DNA of 64,000 nt from Candidatus Sulfotelmatobacter kueseliae (GCA_900290255.1 OMOD01000046.1:53391-117390); one strand, 5' to 3'. Counted from the stretch's first letter, positions 17,875-30,395 are shown. The notes: generated from the letters alone by a model not told the origin. Numbers and translations are program-made.

Positions 17875-20800
17875 ATGTTCAGACTCCCGGTCCTGGCTGT
17901 GGTTGCGCTCATTTCCCTCGCCGCTCAAACCTCACTCACGCAGGTCAGCATGCTCGGAACTGTGGTCTTCAGCGAACCTCATTTCCCGACAGCCGATTCC
18001 GCCTCGCCGTCTTCGCCGCAATTGACAGCAGCATTTCCTGAAGCGCAGTCCGCGGATGCTGACCACCTGCAATCCGCTCTGGCCGTGCCGTCTGTTCGGC
18101 TCCTGGTGCTCCCCTACGGCTCGGCGTTTCCCGAGGATGCCTGGCCGGCCATCAAGCAGTTTCTCGATCGCGGTGGTAATCTCCTCGTGCTCGGGGGCAT
18201 GCCTTTTACCCGCGCCGCCTACCGCGATCATGCCGAGTGGCGTCTGCGCGACTACAGCGTGCGTTTCGTCCGTCCGCTGATGATTGACCAGTACCAGCAG
18301 ACGCCTGGCTCCGACGGTTTCGAATTCCAGTCCAACCCCGAGGTGACACTGCAGCTTCATCCCTTTGCCTGGAAGCGCGCTTTCAGTCCGGTGATTCGCC
18401 TGAGCGCCGTGGATCTTTACAAGCGCGACGGGACCGCCGGTTCCATCGACGCGCGCCTCGACACGCTGGCGTGGGGCGCGAAGAACGGCCGCAAGCTCTC
18501 GGCGCCGGCCATTCAGGTGGACCACTACCGGGACGGATTCGATGGCGGCCGCTGGATCTTTGTGAATGCGGAACTCTCGCACCAGTTCTTCGAGGATGCC
18601 AGCCGGTTGCAATCGCTCGCGCAGCGCGCGTTGCAAGGTGCTGAAGAATTCACCGTTCGCCCCGTGCTGCCGCTTTACCTTCCCGGCGAACCGGTGGAAT
18701 TGGAGGTTCATTGGCATGCAGCGGAACCGCCGAAGGCCGCCCTGTCGGTGAAGGTCACAACCTTCCCCGAAGCACAACCGGCGAATCACGCGACCGTATC
18801 CGCCGCAATTCCTGCAAGCGCGCCAATCCTGCTGCCCGCACCGCAAAGCAAAGGGCTTTACATCGTCGAGGCGCAGTTGCTCGACGGCGACCAGGTTCGC
18901 GCCATCTACCATTCCGCATTCTGGATTCGCGACGAATCGTATCTCCGCTCTGGTCCTCGTCTTACCGTCAACCGCGATTACTTCGAACTCGATGCCCATC
19001 CCCTGGCCGTGGTGGGAACGACCTACATGTCGAGCGAGGTGCAGCGGTTGTTCTTCGATCATCCCAATGTTTACGTGTGGAACCAGGATCTGGCGCAGAT
19101 TCACGATGCCGGCCTGAATATGATCCGCACCGGATGGTGGACGGGCTGGGACAAATTCTGCGACGAGAACGGCCAGCCCTACGAGCGCACGCTGCGCACG
19201 CTCGAGGCCTACCTCATGACCGCCCGCAAGAATGGGTTGCCGGTGCAGTTTAACTTCTTCGCTTTTCTGCCCGACGCTCTCGGAGGCACGAATGCTTTTC
19301 TCGACCCGCAAGCGGTTCGCCGGCAGCAGACTCTGATTTCTTCCGTCGTCGCGCGCTTTCACGACGTGCCTTTTCTCGCCTGGGATCTCATCAACGAGCC
19401 GAGTTTTTCCCAGCATCTGTGGATCATGCGGCCGAACGGTGATCCCATCGAACTCGCGGAATGGAATCGCTGGCTCGGCGAGCGTTATCCCGATCGAGCC
19501 AGGCTCGCGGCATTGTGGAGCGTCCCTGCCGCGTCGCTGGAAGGGACCATCCCTTTACCTACGGACGATGAGTTTGCGCCGCGCGGCATGTACACCGGCG
19601 CGAACTCGCTCAAGATTCACGACTGTTTTCTTTTCGCGCAGGAGAAGTTCGTCGCATGGGTGCGCGCCCTGCGCGATGCGATTCGCGCCACCGGCTCCCA
19701 ACAACTCGTCACCATCGGCCAAGACGAAGGCGGCATTCAGGACCGCCTCTCGCCCGCATTCTGGGGAGCGTCGGTTGATTTCACCACGAATCATTCCTGG
19801 TGGCTGAACGACTACGTTCTATGGGATTCGCTCGCTGCCAAACAGCCCGGCCAAGCCATGCTGATTCAGGAAACCGGTCTGCAACGCGAACTCAATCTCG
19901 ACGAGGTCGCCCGCCGCACGCCGGAGAGCGAAGCCGCACTTCTGGAGCGCAAGGTGGCCATGTCATTCATTCAGGGTTCGGGTGCGATCGAATGGTTGTG
20001 GAACACGAACTCCTACATGACCGAAAGCAACGAAACGCCCATCGGCGCCGTGCGCACCGATTACACGGAGAAGCCGGAAGCCTCGGTCATGCGCGCCTTC
20101 GCGCAGTTCGCCCCGTCGTTACAGGATCACCTGCGCGATCCGCAGCTGCCTTCGATCGCAATCATCACCTCGCACGCCGCTCAATACTCGGCGATCGCCG
20201 AGTTCCAGCTGGAAGCTCAGCGCCGCGCCGTGCGCGCCCTGTCTTACGACGTTCATCTGCCTGCCTATATGATCGCCGAAAATCAGATTGAAAAGCTGGG
20301 TTCGCCGAAACTGGCAATTCTGCCTTCTCCGCAGGCGCTCGGCGAACCCGCATGGCAAGCGCTGTTGAAATATGTAGACGCGGGAGGGAATCTTCTCATC
20401 TCCGGCCCGGTGGATCGTGATGAGCACTGGCAGGTCGTGCACCGCGCGCTCGAACTCGAAATCCAGGGTCAGGCGGAGCCGCTGACTTACCACAACGCCA
20501 CGCTCCGCCTGGGGAACCGTTCGCTGGCCCTCGCGTTTGGCCAGATGCAGCAGAACGGGCTCGAAGCGCTGCGCTTTGACGACGGTTCCACTTTTAAGGA
20601 GATCCCCCGCGGGAAGGGGCGCATTTTCTGGGCCGCGTATCCGGTTGAACTCGCCGAAGACTTGCAATCGGCTGGGGCCGTTTACGCGTACGTGACCGGC
20701 GAGTTGAGCCTTGCACCACCCTTCACGCCGCAGTCGCCGCTTCCGGCCGGCGTGCTCGTCTTCCCCACTATGCTCGCGGATTCCGTGCTCTACATCTTCG

Positions 20801-20946
20801 TCTCCGATTCAGCTAATGACGCCGCGATCAGCCTGCGGGATCAGATTACGGGTGTGCCGATTTCGTTTAACTTGCCCGCGGAACACGCGGCAATCGCAGT
20901 GATTGGGAAGAAAGAAAAGAAAGTCGTCGCCAGGTACGGATTCTAG
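17875..20946 (+). CDS. Secreted glycoside hydrolase, GH-A clan (GH5/GH42-like)
   Basis: Signal peptide MFRLPVLAVVALISLAAQTSLTQ; FLAWDLINEPSF acid/base motif and MLIQETGLQ putative nucleophile; GATase-like segments (YGSAFPEDAWPAIKQFLDRGGNLLVLGG). Confidence 0.82.
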   Translation: MFRLPVLAVVALISLAAQTSLTQVSMLGTVVFSEPHFPTADSASPSSPQLTAAFPEAQSADADHLQSALAVPSVRLLVLPYGSAFPEDAWPAIKQFLDRGGNLLVLGGMPFTRAAYRDHAEWRLRDYSVRFVRPLMIDQYQQTPGSDGFEFQSNPEVTLQLHPFAWKRAFSPVIRLSAVDLYKRDGTAGSIDARLDTLAWGAKNGRKLSAPAIQVDHYRDGFDGGRWIFVNAELSHQFFEDASRLQSLAQRALQGAEEFTVRPVLPLYLPGEPVELEVHWHAAEPPKAALSVKVTTFPEAQPANHATVSAAIPASAPILLPAPQSKGLYIVEAQLLDGDQVRAIYHSAFWIRDESYLRSGPRLTVNRDYFELDAHPLAVVGTTYMSSEVQRLFFDHPNVYVWNQDLAQIHDAGLNMIRTGWWTGWDKFCDENGQPYERTLRTLEAYLMTARKNGLPVQFNFFAFLPDALGGTNAFLDPQAVRRQQTLISSVVARFHDVPFLAWDLINEPSFSQHLWIMRPNGDPIELAEWNRWLGERYPDRARLAALWSVPAASLEGTIPLPTDDEFAPRGMYTGANSLKIHDCFLFAQEKFVAWVRALRDAIRATGSQQLVTIGQDEGGIQDRLSPAFWGASVDFTTNHSWWLNDYVLWDSLAAKQPGQAMLIQETGLQRELNLDEVARRTPESEAALLERKVAMSFIQGSGAIEWLWNTNSYMTESNETPIGAVRTDYTEKPEASVMRAFAQFAPSLQDHLRDPQLPSIAIITSHAAQYSAIAEFQLEAQRRAVRALSYDVHLPAYMIAENQIEKLGSPKLAILPSPQALGEPAWQALLKYVDAGGNLLISGPVDRDEHWQVVHRALELEIQGQAEPLTYHNATLRLGNRSLALAFGQMQQNGLEALRFDDGSTFKEIPRGKGRIFWAAYPVELAEDLQSAGAVYAYVTGELSLAPPFTPQSPLPAGVLVFPTMLADSVLYIFVSDSANDAAISLRDQITGVPISFNLPAEHAAIAVIGKKEKKVVARYGF

Positions 20947-20998
20947 AATTGGACTTTGGGTCGAGGAGGGCTTTAGCGCTGCGATAAAGCCAGCGCAA

Positions 20999-21163
20999 CC
21001 GTGGAAGAGCGGCCCTTCAGAGCCGCGTTTGGGCCGGGAATCTCGATGCCCTTTAGGGCTGGAGACTATTGTTCAGTTACGGGCGGGAAGTAACCCACCG
21101 GGGCTAAAGCCCTCTTTTCACAGCGCTTGACGCGGCGCTGGAGCGCCGCTCTTCCACGACTGC
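20999..21163 (+). repeat. Dispersed palindromic repeat cluster (GTGGAAGAGCGGC...GGCTaaAGCCC family)
   Basis: gtggaagagcggcccttcagagccgcgttt ... ggggctaaagccc ... gcggcgctggagcgccgctcttccac; similar to copies near 35.2, 36.0, 50.4 and 62.4 kb. Confidence 0.75.
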
Positions 21164-21213
21164 TTCGTCCGTCGGAATAGAATCAATCGGATTCACGCAG
21201 ACCGACGGCCGCG

Positions 21214-21894
21214 CTACGTGCGCGCTACCGCTCGTTGCTCGGCCAATCTTTGGCCAAAGAAGTTCAAACATTCTTCCATTCCTTCGCCGGTTTTCGCCGA
21301 TACGCGGAAAATCTGCATTCCCGGCCGCACCGCCTGAATATTCGCCTGCGCGGCATTCCAGTCGAACTCCGCGGCGCTCGCCAGATCGTTCTTGGTGACG
21401 ACGGCAACGTCGGCACTGTTGAAGATCGTCGGATACTTCAGCGGCTTGTCTTCACCCTCGGTCACCGACATCAGCACCAGACGCAAATTCTCGCCCAGGT
21501 CATATGAAGATGGACACACCAGGTTCCCTACGTTCTCGATAAACAGGAAATCCAGTTCAGGCAGGTTCCAGCCTTGCATCGCGTTCTCGACCATCGCCGC
21601 CTCCAGATGGCAGAGCGTGCCGGTCGTGATCTGCTTTACCGGCGCCTTGCTTCGCGCCAGCCGGACGGCATCGTTCTCGGTCGCCAGATCCCCGACCAGC
21701 GCTGCCACGCGATATCGCGGCTGAAGTTCGGTGAGCGTCTTCTCCAGGAAAGTCGTCTTGCCTGAGCCCGGGCTTGAAACCAGGCTCACCACATAGACTC
21801 CCTTCGCGCGAAATTGTTCGCGCAAGGCACGCGCCATGATGTCGTTCTGCTTAAGAACATTTCGGCGCACTTCGACCAGGCGTGGCTCGCTCAT
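21214..21894 (-). CDS. hypB: Hydrogenase/urease nickel incorporation GTPase HypB
   Basis: VVSLVSSPGSGKTTFLEKTLTEL...VAALVGDLATENDAVRLARSKAPVKQITTGTLCHLEAAMV...LDFLFIENVGNLVCPSSYDLGE. Confidence 0.95.
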   Translation of the reverse strand: MSEPRLVEVRRNVLKQNDIMARALREQFRAKGVYVVSLVSSPGSGKTTFLEKTLTELQPRYRVAALVGDLATENDAVRLARSKAPVKQITTGTLCHLEAAMVENAMQGWNLPELDFLFIENVGNLVCPSSYDLGENLRLVLMSVTEGEDKPLKYPTIFNSADVAVVTKNDLASAAEFDWNAAQANIQAVRPGMQIFRVSAKTGEGMEECLNFFGQRLAEQRAVART

Positions 21895-22238
21895 TCCTGC
21901 ACCTCCAAAGCGAAGACTTCCAGTTCCTTGCCCTGCAGAATGTCCCGGGTGGGCGCGCCGCATTCCGGACAGGCAAATGACTGTATCGAATCGAGCGCCC
22001 GCCGCTCGTGGCATTGCGGACAAAATACAACCACCGGAACGTCCTCCACGATCAGACGCGACCCTTCGAGCGCGGTGTCCTGGCACGCCATTTCATAGGA
22101 AAACACGAGCGCAGCCTTGACCACGCCGGAAAGCGCGCCCAGCCGCAGGTGGACAGCGCTCACCTGCAAGCCGCCCCGACGCTGAGCTTCTTCCAGTGCC
22201 GCGTCTACAATGCCCATCGCGATTGAGAGTTCGTGCAT
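21891..22238 (-). CDS. hypA: Hydrogenase maturation nickel metallochaperone HypA
   Basis: MHELSIAMGIVDAALEEAQRRGG start and CPQCHERRALDSIQSFACPECGAPT zinc site; overlaps hypB by 4 bp. Confidence 0.95.
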   Translation of the reverse strand: MHELSIAMGIVDAALEEAQRRGGLQVSAVHLRLGALSGVVKAALVFSYEMACQDTALEGSRLIVEDVPVVVFCPQCHERRALDSIQSFACPECGAPTRDILQGKELEVFALEVQE

Positions 22239-22293
22239 GTCCCACCGTGCATAATCTTACGCGATTGCCGGAGCGGCCGACCGAGAACGCATT

Positions 22294-22410
22294 CCTTTGC
22301 GCCCTTTGCGTAGCCTTCGCGAGCTTTGCGGTCCAAGTGTCTCCTGACGGGAACGAAACGGCTAGAAACCGCAAAGCGGGCAAAGACGTTTCGCGAAGGA
22401 CGCAAAGAAA
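22294..22410. repeat. Imperfect long inverted repeat of 'CTTTGCG' words between hypA and the amylase gene
   Basis: cctttgcgccctttgcgtagccttcgcgagctttgcggtc ... accgcaaagcgggcaaagacgtttcgcgaaggacgcaaag. Confidence 0.7.
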
Positions 22411-22447
22411 GACAAGCCACTTCTGCCAGCGCATCAGATTGTTCCGA

Positions 22448-24148
22448 TCATTTCGCCAGCTGCCCGATGAATACTCCGAACGGCCCCAGGGTTACCGTTT
22501 CGCCTTTCGCCTCGGCCTTCTCCGTCGCCACCAGGCTCTTTACCCCAGAAAACCCTTTCTTGCTCAGATCAAAGCTCGCCGTCTGCTCCGTTCCCGACAT
22601 GTTCAGCGCGACCAGCACCGCCTGATCTTTGTACACGCGCAAATATGCGAGCACATTCTGATCGTTCTCATTCAGGGGCACGTAGCTCCCGTCCAAAAGC
22701 GCAGGGTTGGTGTGACGCAACTTCAGCACTTTCTTGTAGAACGACAGAACCGAGTCGGGATCCTTGGATTCATCGGCCACGTTGTGCGTCTTGTAGCTCG
22801 GCGGCACGGGAAGCCACGGCGTCGCCTTCGAGAAGCCTGCATTCTCGTTTTCGTTCCACTGCATGGGAGTGCGCTCGCCGTCCCGGCCTTTTTCCTCCGG
22901 CCAGCCGGTGATGCCTAGCGGATCTTTGACGTCTTCCTTGCGGGTGGGCGGGGTAGTCGTCATCCCGATTTCTTCGCCGTAATACATGATCGGCGTTCCG
23001 CGCAGGGTCAGATAAAGGCCGGCCATTACCTTTGCAATCTGATCATTGTGCGCGCCATCGCCATAGCGGTCGTAGGAGCGGACAATATCGTGGTTGCTGA
23101 TGACGAATGTCGGCCAGCCGGAAGCCGCATCCACGGCGGCGATCTGCTTGCGGAACTCTGCCGGCGACAGCTTGTTGACTGTGGCAAAGAGAAAATCCAT
23201 GGGCAACTGCAGCTCGTTGTTGCCGTCGCCATAGTAGCGGTTCAGTGCCACGATATCGTCGGTCCAGGTTTCGCCGATGAGCACCCCGTCGTATTCATCG
23301 GCGATTTTCCGCAATCCGCGCAGCACGTCATGCACCTCAGGCAGGTTGTCGTTGTACTTGTTTTCTTCGATGGGATCGCCGAGGGCGTTCTTGCCCGGGC
23401 GCTCGATCGGGTTGTCGTTCAGATCTGGATCTTCGAACAGCGTGTCTACCGCATCCAGGCGAAATCCGGAAACTCCGCGCTTGAGCCACCAGCGCTCGAC
23501 ATCGAACATCGCGTCTTTCACCGCCGGGTTGCGCCAGTTCAAGTCGGGCTGCGCCGCCTCAAAAAAGTGGTAGTAGTACTGGTTTGTCGTAGGATCGAAT
23601 GTCCAGGCCGGGCCCCCAAAATCCGAAACCCAATTGTTCGGTGGCTGGTCCGGTCCTTTTCCGTCGCGCCAGATGTACCAGTCGCGGTGCTCCGCCGTGC
23701 GTGATGACTTGGAATCCAGGAACCATTTGTGCTGGTCGGAAGTATGATTCACTACGAAATCGAGGATGATATGAATCCCGCGCTTCTTGGCCTCTTTGGC
23801 CAGCCTGTCGAAGTCCGCCAGCGTCCCGTACATGGGATCGACGTTTTCGTAGTCGGAAACGTCGTAGCCAAAATCCTTTTGCGGCGAAGGGAAGCAGGGC
23901 GAAATCCAGATCGCATCCACGCCCAGTTTCTTCAGATAATCCAGCTTCGATGTGATGCCGTTCAAATCGCCTACGCCATCGTTGTTGCTGTCGGCGAAGC
24001 TGCGCGGATAGACCTCATAAAAGACGGCGTTCTGCCACCATTGATGTCCCGCGGCGTCTGCCGCCTTACCGGAATTCTGGGCGCTGGCCGCAACCAGCGG
24101 GAGACACAGCAACCCGCAAACCAGCATCCAAAGGGATTTTCGATGCAT
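22448..24148 (-). CDS. Secreted GH13 alpha-glucosidase / alpha-amylase family protein
   Basis: Signal peptide MHRKSLWMLVCGLLCLPLVAASAQ; HQWWQNAVFYEVYPRSFADSNNDGVGDLNGI, DFVVNHTSDQHKWF, GFRLDAVDTLFEDP, GVLIGETWTDD, VISNHDIVRS. Confidence 0.93.
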   Translation of the reverse strand: MHRKSLWMLVCGLLCLPLVAASAQNSGKAADAAGHQWWQNAVFYEVYPRSFADSNNDGVGDLNGITSKLDYLKKLGVDAIWISPCFPSPQKDFGYDVSDYENVDPMYGTLADFDRLAKEAKKRGIHIILDFVVNHTSDQHKWFLDSKSSRTAEHRDWYIWRDGKGPDQPPNNWVSDFGGPAWTFDPTTNQYYYHFFEAAQPDLNWRNPAVKDAMFDVERWWLKRGVSGFRLDAVDTLFEDPDLNDNPIERPGKNALGDPIEENKYNDNLPEVHDVLRGLRKIADEYDGVLIGETWTDDIVALNRYYGDGNNELQLPMDFLFATVNKLSPAEFRKQIAAVDAASGWPTFVISNHDIVRSYDRYGDGAHNDQIAKVMAGLYLTLRGTPIMYYGEEIGMTTTPPTRKEDVKDPLGITGWPEEKGRDGERTPMQWNENENAGFSKATPWLPVPPSYKTHNVADESKDPDSVLSFYKKVLKLRHTNPALLDGSYVPLNENDQNVLAYLRVYKDQAVLVALNMSGTEQTASFDLSKKGFSGVKSLVATEKAEAKGETVTLGPFGVFIGQLAK

Positions 24149-24345
24149 TTGAGGATGACTCCAAGACTGAGGCTTTCGATAAATATTGAGTGTAACCTTT
24201 TCTGGATTGAAGTGCTCAGCAGGAAGGAGGCGCAGGCAGAGATTCGGGAGGCATTTCAAACTCCGGTTGATCCTCGCGACGAAAGCGAGGGAACCGCGCG
24301 CCCTGGAATTTCCGACAAATGCGAAGTCCGAATAGAACACCACTA

Positions 24346-24378
24346 CAGAAAAACGGCAGGGCCGACCCCCTGCCGTTT
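24346..24378 (-). terminator. Rho-independent terminator downstream of HU gene
   Basis: AAACGGCAGGGGGTCGGCCCTGCCGTTTTT on the minus strand (stem AAACGGCAGG/CCTGCCGTTT followed by T run). Confidence 0.8.
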
Positions 24379-24402
24379 CCCGACAATTTTGAGAATTTGG
24401 CC

Positions 24403-24681
24403 CTACTTCCTGTTCACAGCCTTCTTGAGTTCGGCCCCAGGGGTAAACTTCGCGACTCTGCGGGCAGCGATCTTGATAGTGGCGCCGGTTTGCGGGTTGC
24501 GCCCGTTCCGTGCCTTTCTTTGCGACACGGAGAACGTGCCGAAGCCTATCAAAGCCACTCGATCTCCTTTGCGGAGAGCAGACGTAACGCTGTCCACCGC
24601 GGTATCAATGGCAGTCGTGGCCTGCGCCTTGCTGATCTCGCATGCACCAGCGATCTTGTCAACCAGATCGGCCTTGTTCAT
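24403..24681 (-). CDS. hup: HU family DNA-binding protein
   Basis: MNKADLVDKIAGACEISKAQATTAIDTAVDSVTSALRKGDRVALIGFGTFSVSQRKARNGRNPQTGATIKIAARRVAKFTPGAELKKAVN. Confidence 0.97.
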   Translation of the reverse strand: MNKADLVDKIAGACEISKAQATTAIDTAVDSVTSALRKGDRVALIGFGTFSVSQRKARNGRNPQTGATIKIAARRVAKFTPGAELKKAVNRK

Positions 24682-25020
24682 AGTTTCTCCTCGCAGGTCT
24701 CTTTCGTGCCCAGCCTGAACCGGAAGAAAACCGGTGAGAGCTGAGTTGGGAAACCTGACCGTCTCGTATTCTCTACCCTCTGCGGCGAATGTCAACTGTG
24801 AAAATCCGCACCGGAAGCCTGTTTCGCACCTTCCCGACCCGAAATGGGGCTGCCCGGGCGGTTCTTGACCCGGCCGGGGCGCTTTTTCCTACAGCCTCCA
24901 CAGTTCACGCCGTTACTTCACAGGATGTACACAGGCCGCCAGCCTTTCCGGCTTGCGCGAACCGCGCCTTCGGGTGCAAAGTCAAGGAGCAGTTTTGGCA
25001 GCGTCTCAGTCGGCGAAAAC

Positions 25021-25048
25021 GTGTGGGGACAGCCGCCCTCGGCTGTCC
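25021..25048. repeat. Short palindromic repeat GTGTGGGGACAGCCGcccTCGGCTGTCC (second copy at 43295-43322)
   Basis: gtgtggggacagccgccctcggctgtcc matches atgtggggacagccgcccccggctgtcc at 43295. Confidence 0.75.
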
Positions 25049-25126
25049 GGTCGAGCGAAGCTCGATACTTGTGCATGAGAGTCGAGACTCAGATACTGCC
25101 TAATTTCTTAAGGTGAAGGGCCCCAG

Positions 25127-25930
25127 GTGATCAAAGCTCCCGCAGAGACTTGTCCCTTGTGCGACGGCACAGGCTGGAAGACAGTACCCTCCGGCCCTCA
25201 GGCCAGCAGCCGTAAGAGCGAACGCCGCGTAACCCGCTGCGACTGCCAGTTGCGCGCGCGGGTCCACTCGTTACTGGCCGCAGCCCGCATCCCGCGCCGC
25301 TACGAACACTGCGAGCTCACTAACTTTGAATTCGACGGCGCGTATCGTTCCCTGGCTCCCGCTCGTATGGCGGCCTGCAAGTTTGTGGAAGAGTATCCGA
25401 TCGACAAGACTGGCCTGCTGCTGATCGGCACGATTGGTGTGGGCAAAACCCACTTAGCCGTCGGAATGATCAAGGAACTGATCCTTGGCAAAGGGATTGC
25501 ATGCCTCTTCTACGATTACCGCGAATTGCTCAAGCAGATCCAGAATTCATACAACGATTCTGTCAAAACCACAGAACTGGACGTGCTGCGGCCCGTATTT
25601 GAAACCGAGGTGTTGGTGCTCGACGAACTGGGCGCGGTCAGGCCGACCGAGTGGGTCTGGGACACCGTGAGTCTGATTCTCAATACGCGGTATAACGACA
25701 ATCGCACCACAATTATCACGACAAACTACCCCAATTCCGCGGAACGCGAGCGACTCGGAAACAACCTGAGCAGCCGAAGCTCCGAAGCCGCCAGATATGC
25801 GGCCGAGAGAGAAACTCTCGGCGATAGAATTGGTGATCGCATGCGCTCTCGACTCCTTGAAATGTGCCGCATCGTCACCATGGAAGGCCAGGATTACCGT
25901 GAGCGAGTCAGGAGCGCCAGTTTTCGGTAA
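25127..25930 (+). CDS. DnaC/IstB-like ATP-binding protein (helicase-loader family)
   Basis: CPLCDGTGWKTV zinc-knuckle start; LLLIGTIGVGKTHLAVGMIKELI Walker A; VLVLDELGAVRPTEW Walker B; GTG start. Confidence 0.9.
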   Translation: MIKAPAETCPLCDGTGWKTVPSGPQASSRKSERRVTRCDCQLRARVHSLLAAARIPRRYEHCELTNFEFDGAYRSLAPARMAACKFVEEYPIDKTGLLLIGTIGVGKTHLAVGMIKELILGKGIACLFYDYRELLKQIQNSYNDSVKTTELDVLRPVFETEVLVLDELGAVRPTEWVWDTVSLILNTRYNDNRTTIITTNYPNSAERERLGNNLSSRSSEAARYAAERETLGDRIGDRMRSRLLEMCRIVTMEGQDYRERVRSASFR

Positions 25931-25935
25931 CATCT

Positions 25936-26045
25936 CACCACGGAGTCACAGAGACACGGAGAAGAAACGCTGATTTTCTCGGTGGCCGTAGCCGATGCTT
26001 CTGGTAATCCTGGGATTCTCCGTGCCTCCGTGTCTCCGTGGTTGA
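25936..26045. repeat. Intergenic inverted repeat of 'CACGGAG' words
   Basis: caccacggagtcacagagacacggagaa ... ttctccgtgcctccgtgtctccgtggttg. Confidence 0.8.
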
Positions 26046-26064
26046 TTCCCACTAAAATAAATCC

Positions 26065-27225
26065 GTGCTGACCCACCGCCTGGAATTCGCGCCGGGGCGA
26101 GACCGCGAGATCTTCGCCACCGTCCCGGCCGCTCCGGCGGTGTTCCTTCTGCGTGGCGCCGACGCCCAGGCCGAACCCTATGTCAGCAAAACCGCCAATC
26201 TGCGCCGGCGTTTGCAGCGCCTTCTCGGGCCGGTCGAGGAGCGCACCAAAAAGCTCAACCTGCGCGATCGCGTCCGAAGCATTGAGTACACCCCCACCGG
26301 GTCGGATTTCGAGTCCGGCTTCTTGCTCTACACCGTTCTGCGCGCCGCGTTTCCCAAGACTTACTCAGCCCGCCTGCGCTTCCGCTTCGCGCCTCTGGTG
26401 AAACTGCATCTCGAGAATGAATATCCCCGCGCCTCGATCACTACGCGTTTGGGCCGGCTCAACGGACGTTCGCTCTACTACGGCCCGTTCGTCTCGCGGG
26501 TTGCCGCCGAGAAGTTCATGAACGACTCGCTCGACTTCTTCAAGATGCGCCGCTGCGTGGACGACCTGCACCCCGATCCCAAGTTTCCCGGATGCATCTA
26601 TTCCGAGATGAAAATGTGCCTGGCTCCGTGCTTCAAGGGATGCACCGACGAAGAGTACGACGTGGAAGTGAACCGCGTGCAGGCCTATTTCGATTCTGCC
26701 GGGGACTCGCTGCTGCGCCAGTTCTCAGCCGAACGCGAAGCCGCGTCCGCAAACCTTGCCTTTGAGGAAGCCGCCGCCATACATGCCCGCGTGGAAAAAC
26801 TCAAGCCGGTTCTCAGCCAGCTGCCCGAGATCGTGCAGCGTCTCGACCGCATGTCGGCGCTCATCATTCAGCCCAGCCATCTAACGGGATCGGTTGCCTT
26901 TTCCCGCATCACAGGCGGCCGAATCTCGGGGCCGATTCCGTTTTGCATCCAGCCCGCCGAGCACGCCAAGTCGCAGTCCATGGAATCGCGAGTGGAAGAA
27001 GCGTTGGCCTCGCTTGCCCCGACGAAAGCCAAGTCTGCCCTCGAAACCATGGAACACCTGGCTATGCTCAAACGCTGGTATTACCGCAGCAGCCGCACCG
27101 GCGAAATCTTCTTCGCTGACGCCAAAGGAGAACTCCCCATGCGCCGGGTCGTTCGCGGCATTTCGCGCGTCTTTCGCGGCGAAAAACCGGAGCCCAACAC
27201 CGATGGAAGTTTTCCCGCGCTCTAG
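26065..27225 (+). CDS. UvrC N-terminal/Cho-like GIY-YIG nuclease
   Basis: APAVFLLRGADAQAEPYVSKTANLRRRLQRLLGP GIY-YIG-like; C-x8-C...APCFKGCTDEEYDVEV and UVR-like SAEREAASANLAFEEAAAIHARVEKL; lacks the UvrC C-terminal RNase H/HhH region (386 aa). Confidence 0.85.
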   Translation: MLTHRLEFAPGRDREIFATVPAAPAVFLLRGADAQAEPYVSKTANLRRRLQRLLGPVEERTKKLNLRDRVRSIEYTPTGSDFESGFLLYTVLRAAFPKTYSARLRFRFAPLVKLHLENEYPRASITTRLGRLNGRSLYYGPFVSRVAAEKFMNDSLDFFKMRRCVDDLHPDPKFPGCIYSEMKMCLAPCFKGCTDEEYDVEVNRVQAYFDSAGDSLLRQFSAEREAASANLAFEEAAAIHARVEKLKPVLSQLPEIVQRLDRMSALIIQPSHLTGSVAFSRITGGRISGPIPFCIQPAEHAKSQSMESRVEEALASLAPTKAKSALETMEHLAMLKRWYYRSSRTGEIFFADAKGELPMRRVVRGISRVFRGEKPEPNTDGSFPAL

Positions 27226-27275
27226 ACGTTCTTGGCGTGGCGCCGCCACGATGGAGGCCAGTTCTTGGCCCAACG

Positions 27276-27299
27276 AAAAAATGCAGCCCGAAGGCTGCT
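27276..27299 (-). terminator. Probable intrinsic terminator downstream of gyrB
   Basis: Minus strand GCAGCCttcgGGCTGCATTTTTT. Confidence 0.65.
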
Positions 27300-27357
27300 T
27301 TGATTACTTTTGTTCTGGTTTATCCGTGTGAATCCGCGTGAATCCGCGGCAAAGAAG

Positions 27358-30081
<2,724 letters not shown>

Positions 30082-30395
30082 CTAGCTGGAAATTTCGTCC
30101 CGATCCGGCCCGCGTCGAAGTCGCTCAACTCGACTTCAAGTCATTGAAATTCCAAATACTTACGACCGTTTCGGACTGGTTAAATTATAGCACAAAACGA
30201 GCCACTTGGGACCCCCTGTCCAGCGCCGAATCGAGACAGTAACAGGCAGATTTTGCAGGAATTAGGACGCCTTGGGGGAATGGCCAGGGAGCCGCTACGC
30301 GGGTTCTTTCCGGTTGCCGTAGCGCTCTTGCATTTCTTTGAGTAAGATAGATTCCCTTCGCAAGATAATCCGCTCGTCCATTTGAGGAGGTCTCT

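Noticed and set aside
17932-19416. 494-aa minus strand ORF opposite the glycoside hydrolase
   Set aside because: Shadow ORF; biased composition, no motif
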